A stretch of DNA of 64,000 bases, from NCBI RefSeq assembly GCF_027942865.1, contig NC_134519.1, positions 22,912,248-22,976,247 of the forward strand, written 5' to 3'. Positions 46,250 through 64,000 of this stretch are shown piece by piece. Numbering within the stretch: the first letter of the stretch is position 1; the number at the start of each line of letters is the position of its first letter. A program made the position numbers and the translations under genes. The stretch comes from Odontesthes bonariensis. Its lineage: Eukaryota > Chordata > Actinopteri > Atheriniformes > Atherinopsidae. Below the pieces are notes generated by a model. The model ran no database searches. It worked only from the letters and a program-made list of their open reading frames with translations, and had not been told where the DNA came from.

Positions 46250-48640
46250 ACATTCTTAAAACCACATATAATGTATCCCATTGGACATCAATATATATCA
46301 AGGTTTGTGACTCGGTTGGACTAGTAATATACCTCTGGTACATTTTGTCAAACGGGGAAAGAGAAGGTTGAGTTTGTTTGTTTGCACTTATCCTAATCTT
46401 TCTTCAATTAAAAAAAAAATAAATCACTGACTTTACAAGACAAAAAAAGAAAGTGGAGACGCGAAGAAAAATGTGGATAACAGATGGACAAATAAATGAA
46501 AAATCACAGCAAAGAAACGATAAACCCCAAATAACAAATTCAACTTTAAACTCTAAATGACTTTTTTTTTTCTCCTTTTCAATTCTATGCATCTTAAATT
46601 GAATGTTACAATATTAGGACAAAAGAGGAAGGGCTTTGACACTTTGTGAGTAACATTCACAAAAATAGAACTAACGTCCACAGTGATTATGGTTATGGGT
46701 CTTAGGTGCAAAAGGTGTGAGGAGCACAAGGCTAAAAGACGACACTTGTAATAAAGGGACGAGAGATCACAGCTAGCTCCCTGAGCAGCAGGCGGCAGGT
46801 CCTTAGACTCTGCTCAAAAAAACGAAACAGCACCCCAAGTAAGACATTATCGTCACCTCAATGCTACGATAACCTTCAGAAATGTGTTCTTTATGTACAT
46901 GAAAAATGTAAACAGTTATGGATGACTTGTGACAGACATGGAATATAAAATGAATAGCAATAAAAACCGACGGACTGAAGTCTTACTGGCATTAAAGCCC
47001 AACTCAGGGGGGCAGCTGGTAGCTCTGTCTGGCCTTAAACTAGTGTCAAGTGAGAAAGAGGAAAGTATAAGTGCTTGGTATTTGGACAAGTTTTGGATTT
47101 AGGACTAAAGAAGAGAGGAATACCAAATGTACAAAATAATACAGTTGCATCAACCAGCAGAGAGGGTTTATGATACAAATGGACCATCATAATCTCAGAC
47201 TTTAGCCAACGGAAACATTGTGAGTGCAACACAGTCATATTACTGTACTCCTATTCTACTAACTGCTGGTTAGAAACAAGTGGAGGGACCCGGTCATTAT
47301 ACAGTTTTTGAAGTCATCTTTTGCCTTGCTCTCTCTGTTTTTTTTTGTTTTTTTTTCTTTTAGTGTCCTGTTTGTCCTCTCGTCTCTTGAAGTGCGGGGA
47401 GGCAGGCAGCAGCAGTGCAGACTGAAAGGGAACAGTTCAAAATGCAGGGCGATGTTCTTGTCTTTTTTTTTTTTTTGCCTTTGCTCCCGCACGCTGCCTC
47501 CTCTGCTGTGTTGCATCTGCAACAAGTCCACCCTGTAGCTTGCAGGATGGCCACATCAGAGAAAAGAGGGGGTTTGTTGCCATGGAAACCTGAGAGTACT
47601 GTCAAGAGTGGATAAGTCATCCAGAAAAAAAAAAAGAAAAAGAAAAAAGGATCCGAGTCCAAATATCAGCCTTCCTCACATCTTTTGTGCCTCCTCCTCC
47701 ATCCAACGATCCGCTTTTTCTCTCCCTCACACACTCTTACTCTCACCATATACTCATATAGTCATCTATTTACATTCTTATTTAAAATATTCTGTTTATA
47801 AACGTGTATATAAATTAAAGATAATTTCATCTTGTCCTGTCTCTAAGTGGCATTTGCAAGGAAAGGGGTGTGTGGGACTGAGGTTTCTCATTGCATTACA
47901 AGAGCCTTTAAAAAGGCAGCACCGAACACTGTCTACTGTCAATCTGTGTGCAATTGTTTTTTTTTTTAGGTGATTATTTAGTTCAGTCTAACTTGTGAGT
48001 CGTTCATGTGTTTTCTTTTCATGTCAGAGAAAACTCTGAGCTGTGATCTTGGTCCCTAAGTGAGGGGTAGGTAAAAGGATGCGCTCTGTATGAATCTGCA
48101 TGCGCACCACCCTGGGATGCAAGAATACAGAGGAATATTGACTCAAGAGTTTCATTTCCAGTGAAAACTGTTGATGGACATCATGCTAATTGTACGTGAG
48201 AAGCTCTGTCTTAGAGTGGCAGAGTTTTACATTCACTGTTGCTCGGGTTCTTGCTTGTGCACCGGTGCTAATTGATGAGGTACATTCATAACTGGCTAGG
48301 CGATCCACAGTGGATTAGATGTTAAACATGTTTTAGAGCTTGGAGCTTTTACATGCCATGTGGGCTGCGGTGATATCATAACAATGCCCATCTGGTTGTT
48401 GTCAATGCTACAATATGCAGGACCATGAGCATGTGTGGTCTGTAGTGTAAGGTGCTTTGCCTGCTGGGATAGTGGAGGACTACTTTGGGAGACGGAGTAT
48501 TTAGAGTCCTGGATTGTCTCTTAACTGCTGGTTGTTAGGCTTTATAATCTCTATCCTTCTCTGTCTCTCCTTTTGCTCCCCTACCTCTAAATAAACTCTC
48601 TCCATCTGTTTTGTTTATCTCTGTCTGTCTTTCTGTCGGT

Positions 48641-60766
<12,126 letters not shown>

Positions 60767-63700
60767 GGCGGTGTTTTTCTTTATTCTTGGCAAGACGACG
60801 AAGACTCGACTACATTAGGGTTAGCGTCGACAAGGGAAGAGGTGCGTAAAGCGGTGGAGCCAGAGTAAAGTGGCTCTGTAAATATTAACTTCTTCCCGGC
60901 TACAAACAGCTTTGTGACGCACGGCCAAAATAGGGAAAAACAAACTGCCACAAATTCTTCTTTTTTTTATCGCTCGATCAAGTCCGAGCAAAATAAAAGA
61001 GTGCAAGAAGTCGCTTGGGTTCGCATCGTAGCCGTCTCTGCGCGCTGCCCGATAGATTTGGCTCAACTTTTTTTTGACAGATTAATCCCACGTTGAAGTA
61101 GAGCTGTTCGGACCCCCCCACTGCGTTGTGACTCTCCGCCTGCCTTCCTCTCAGTCTACCCTGCTAACCTACTTTCTCCAAGCGTGGACTCTCACATGAT
61201 CTCACTGCCGACAACTCCTCGCGCAATGTACGCGGGAGCGCGCATTCTGGAGCGAGTTTAAGGTAGTCTGGTGAATGATTAACTCAGCGCTCTGTTCTTC
61301 CTCACAGCACACGGTGTTGATGTAAGAAATGAAGATTTGGAAGATATATATGTATATATATATATATATGTATGTATATATGTGTGTGTAAAATATTTTG
61401 AAAGATGTGGGTGAAAAGAAACGAAATTACCAGTTTAGTTGACCTGTGAGGTGTATAATGCAATCTATAATAGAGGAAGTAATTGGCAGGTTAATCCAAA
61501 AAGAAAAAGGCTCAACAAAATTCACCACATGCCAGGAAGCCAGGTGAATCAGTTGTGGCCGTTTAGTCCTTCAGCTGGGGTTTTGGGTGCTGCTTTTGAT
61601 TCATAAAAGGACCACTGCTTGATCCTTAATTGAAAAGGGGAACCTCTGGGAAACAGAGGGGAAGGGCCAAGTAGCTGGGCCATGGGGAGCTTTTGGGATG
61701 GAGCCTCAGAGTGTTGGCACACTCAGCTGTGCTCTGGCATGCTTGGGATGAGCCAGTTTTGATGTTATATTTGGTCAGGTTTCTGTGTATATATTTTCCT
61801 CCATTTGAGGAGAGAATTGGTGAATTGACCCTAATTCAAACCAACTTCTTGCCATGTGTGTTGTCAATGTGGGCGGGATTCTGGAATGCAATCTTTGACA
61901 TTCTTGGTCCTAGTTTTCTCATGTCTGTTGGAGTTGGCCTGTTATGAGCGAAACCATTTTTGGCCATCTTGGCTCCCTATTTCAAACCAAAACATTAATG
62001 GAAACAGGCACTGTTTGCTGAGTCAGTCTTTCCTATTAATGCAATTTTCCTCAGATCAGAGGATATGCTTATTGCTTTTGTCACCATTAAAAGTTCTCAT
62101 ATGTTTATGAAGATGAGCAAATCTAACTCAAAGATAAGAAAGGAAGAGTTCTGCAAAGTTAGATTTTAAGACATTGGGACAAAGATTAGAACAATTTGTG
62201 GACCTGTTTTGTATTTCTTTGAGCTTATGCACTCAAACAAGATTTTTTTTCTCCTTGCCTTGTCAGTATATATAAGAATGGATAGGCTAGAAAATCTTCT
62301 TGGCAGTTCTCCCAGCCATTGCTGGCAATATACAGATTTATTCTCTGTAAGAAATGTGCAGAGTTTACACCCAGTGACCTCGTAAAGTTGGATTCACAGA
62401 GGTTTGCTCCCCGGTTCATATCTGTATTACCACATGCTGGAACAAATCACATCTGCAACGTTTGCATCTCATTTATCAAACCCACTGATATCTCAGTGTT
62501 AGATAGTTATCCCAGTTTTTTCTTCTTTTGCAGGAAATCTTCAGCAAAAGTTGTAATGTTATTTTGCGCTCTTTTGGTGGACATCTTTTCCTTGTGCTTT
62601 GAAATGTATAACTTATGTGTCTTGGTTTGATCAGTCAACAAAAACAGATAAAGAAATATTCAGATTCTTATGTAAGTGTGCGTTTGGGGACAACATTCAG
62701 AAAATTTGCAAGTGTGCATGGTTAGCGGGTGTGGTGTTGCTGTAGCGGGTGGGCTTATGATGCAATGATCTAACAGCGATGTTATGAAACAGAAGGAAGG
62801 CAGAGATTACTCAAACTAGGTTAGTGGAGCACTCACGTACACACACATACACTCATATCTGTGCACGTTCCTTTTCTATTTCTTCTGCAGACCTTTGTCC
62901 TCTGGCACTTCCTTCTTTTTCATGCGTTATCTGTTTATTTATACACTTCCTTGTATAAATGTGTCCTCTCTGTTGGACACATTTAAATATATTCAAACAG
63001 CTTGATGCTGTCATTCATCAGCACCAGTTAGACTCATCAGCATTTTCTCCTGTCAGACATTGACTTTTGCTGTTTTCTCCTTCTCTTGTGTCTGTGCACA
63101 TCCCCTTCAAAGCCCCTCTGCTCTCCGTCTCCCTTGACAATGGCAGTGACACTTTGACCTCGACTCTTATGTAACTGCTGTGCATTTCAGCAGAGGGAGC
63201 TTACGGAGAGGGAGCGAGAGCAGGAGGACGGGGAGGAGGAGGAGGCATGGATTTGAGCATGGCAGACATTTTGTTTCCCAATGATAAAGTAAGAGTTGAA
63301 AGAGAAGGCAGGGAAGAAGAGGAGTTTAGAAGGAGAGAAGCTAGAGGATTTTGGAAGGTTGCCAGCTGCAACATAAATTAACATAAATGGATGATTGTAC
63401 ATTATAGACTGAGTGACAACAACCAGCTTTCCTAGATTAAACGGACAGCAAAAAAAGCTTTTTATGGGGCATCCTTGACAAATAAATGCAATATCACGAC
63501 AAAGTCTTTGCAACGTTTAATAGGAAATGCAGAAACGGAAGTATCAGAGCTTTAATTGCTGATTATACCATATCAGTAACATTGTGAAGAGCCAGTCACA
63601 CGCAGTGTATCACTATTTAGAACATTGCACCCACCCTTGAATCTGTGCGTACCTGCAATTTTTAATGTCAGACAATCTGACATTTAGTTGTTCTACAGTG

Positions 63701-64000
63701 TGGTCTTGTTGTTAGGAATGGCGTCAGGTTTCTCCTCATTCAGATCAAAGCAAGAGAAGGCTTGTGACTCCCCAGGGTTGAATTTAAAGGCCTTGCTCAC
63801 ATCAAAGAGTCTTTGTAGGGATGAGGGACCAACTGTAACTGATTGGCTGCACATGGTTCCAGTGGGGCCCCATGGCCAATATCTGTAGCATCAGCTCCTT
63901 AAATTCCAGTCTATCTTCTCACAAGCTGTACTGTAAATTTTCCGCATGCACTCAAAAGTGAGCGGGGGAAATTTAACCCTTTTTCTTTTTTTTTGATGGA
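60767..64000. other. Region upstream of the ROR gene
   Basis: 60767-61290 is CpG-richer and probably holds the ROR promoter and 5' UTR; the ATG has a good Kozak context (CCGCCATGA). From 61290 to 64000 I recognise no exon, RNA gene or repeat family apart from a TA/TG tract at 61343-61390. The GA-rich stretch at 63190-63370 is low complexity. Confidence 0.5.
61343..61390. repeat. (TA)n/(TG)n microsatellite
   Basis: Alternating TA with interspersed TG units upstream of the ROR promoter. Confidence 0.85.

Noticed and set aside
63180-63260. Possible Glu-rich exon on the plus strand (GAG/GGAG repeats)
   Set aside because: Low-complexity GA-rich DNA with a quick stop and no matching neighbour exon.

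Overview
The window is vertebrate nuclear DNA, most likely from a ray-finned (percomorph-type) fish. All genes are split by GT-AG introns, many of them only 75-200 bp long. The proteins are clear vertebrate orthologs. The repeats are teleost types: an L2/CR1-like LINE 3' end, tRNA-derived SINEs, a decayed Tc1-like transposon and simple repeats. No prokaryotic or viral features, CRISPR arrays or rRNA were seen.

Layout from left to right: (1) sirt6 (-), only its first two coding exons, with the rest beyond the left edge; (2) cdc34 (-), complete, 5 coding exons; (3) cactin (+), complete, 10 coding exons, divergent from cdc34 across about 1.2 kb; (4) a class 4 semaphorin (-), complete, 14 coding exons, with its 3' end meeting cactin tail to tail; (5) stap2 (-), 11 coding exons; (6) sh3gl1/endophilin A2 (-), 8 coding exons over 13 kb, whose introns carry most of the mobile DNA; (7) a ROR/NR1F nuclear receptor (-), 10 coding exons over 12 kb; (8) 3 kb of upstream DNA with no recognisable gene. 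I joined every exon by hand using splice sites and reading phase. Each complete gene gives an uninterrupted frame: about 239, 854, 779, 364, 350 and 497 residues in the order cdc34 to ROR.

The genes are not an operon and do not share one pathway. They share ancestry: SIRT6, CDC34, CACTIN, STAP2 and SH3GL1 all lie on human 19p13.3, so this is a conserved synteny block. The semaphorin 4 and ROR genes have no human counterpart on 19p13.3. Their human relatives lie on 1q, 9 and 15 in the same set of ancient duplicated regions. They may therefore be ancient duplicates kept in fish and lost in mammals, which is the most interesting gene-level inference here.

The most striking non-genic structure is a 984-bp element in an sh3gl1 intron. 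It is flanked by TTAA, has short terminal inverted repeats and is mostly one large internal palindrome with arms of about 180-190 bp. A perfect 17-bp hairpin in a stap2 intron, a purine-rich microsatellite filling much of a 152-bp semaphorin intron, and a 70-codon orphan ORF between sh3gl1 and the ROR gene are further points to check.
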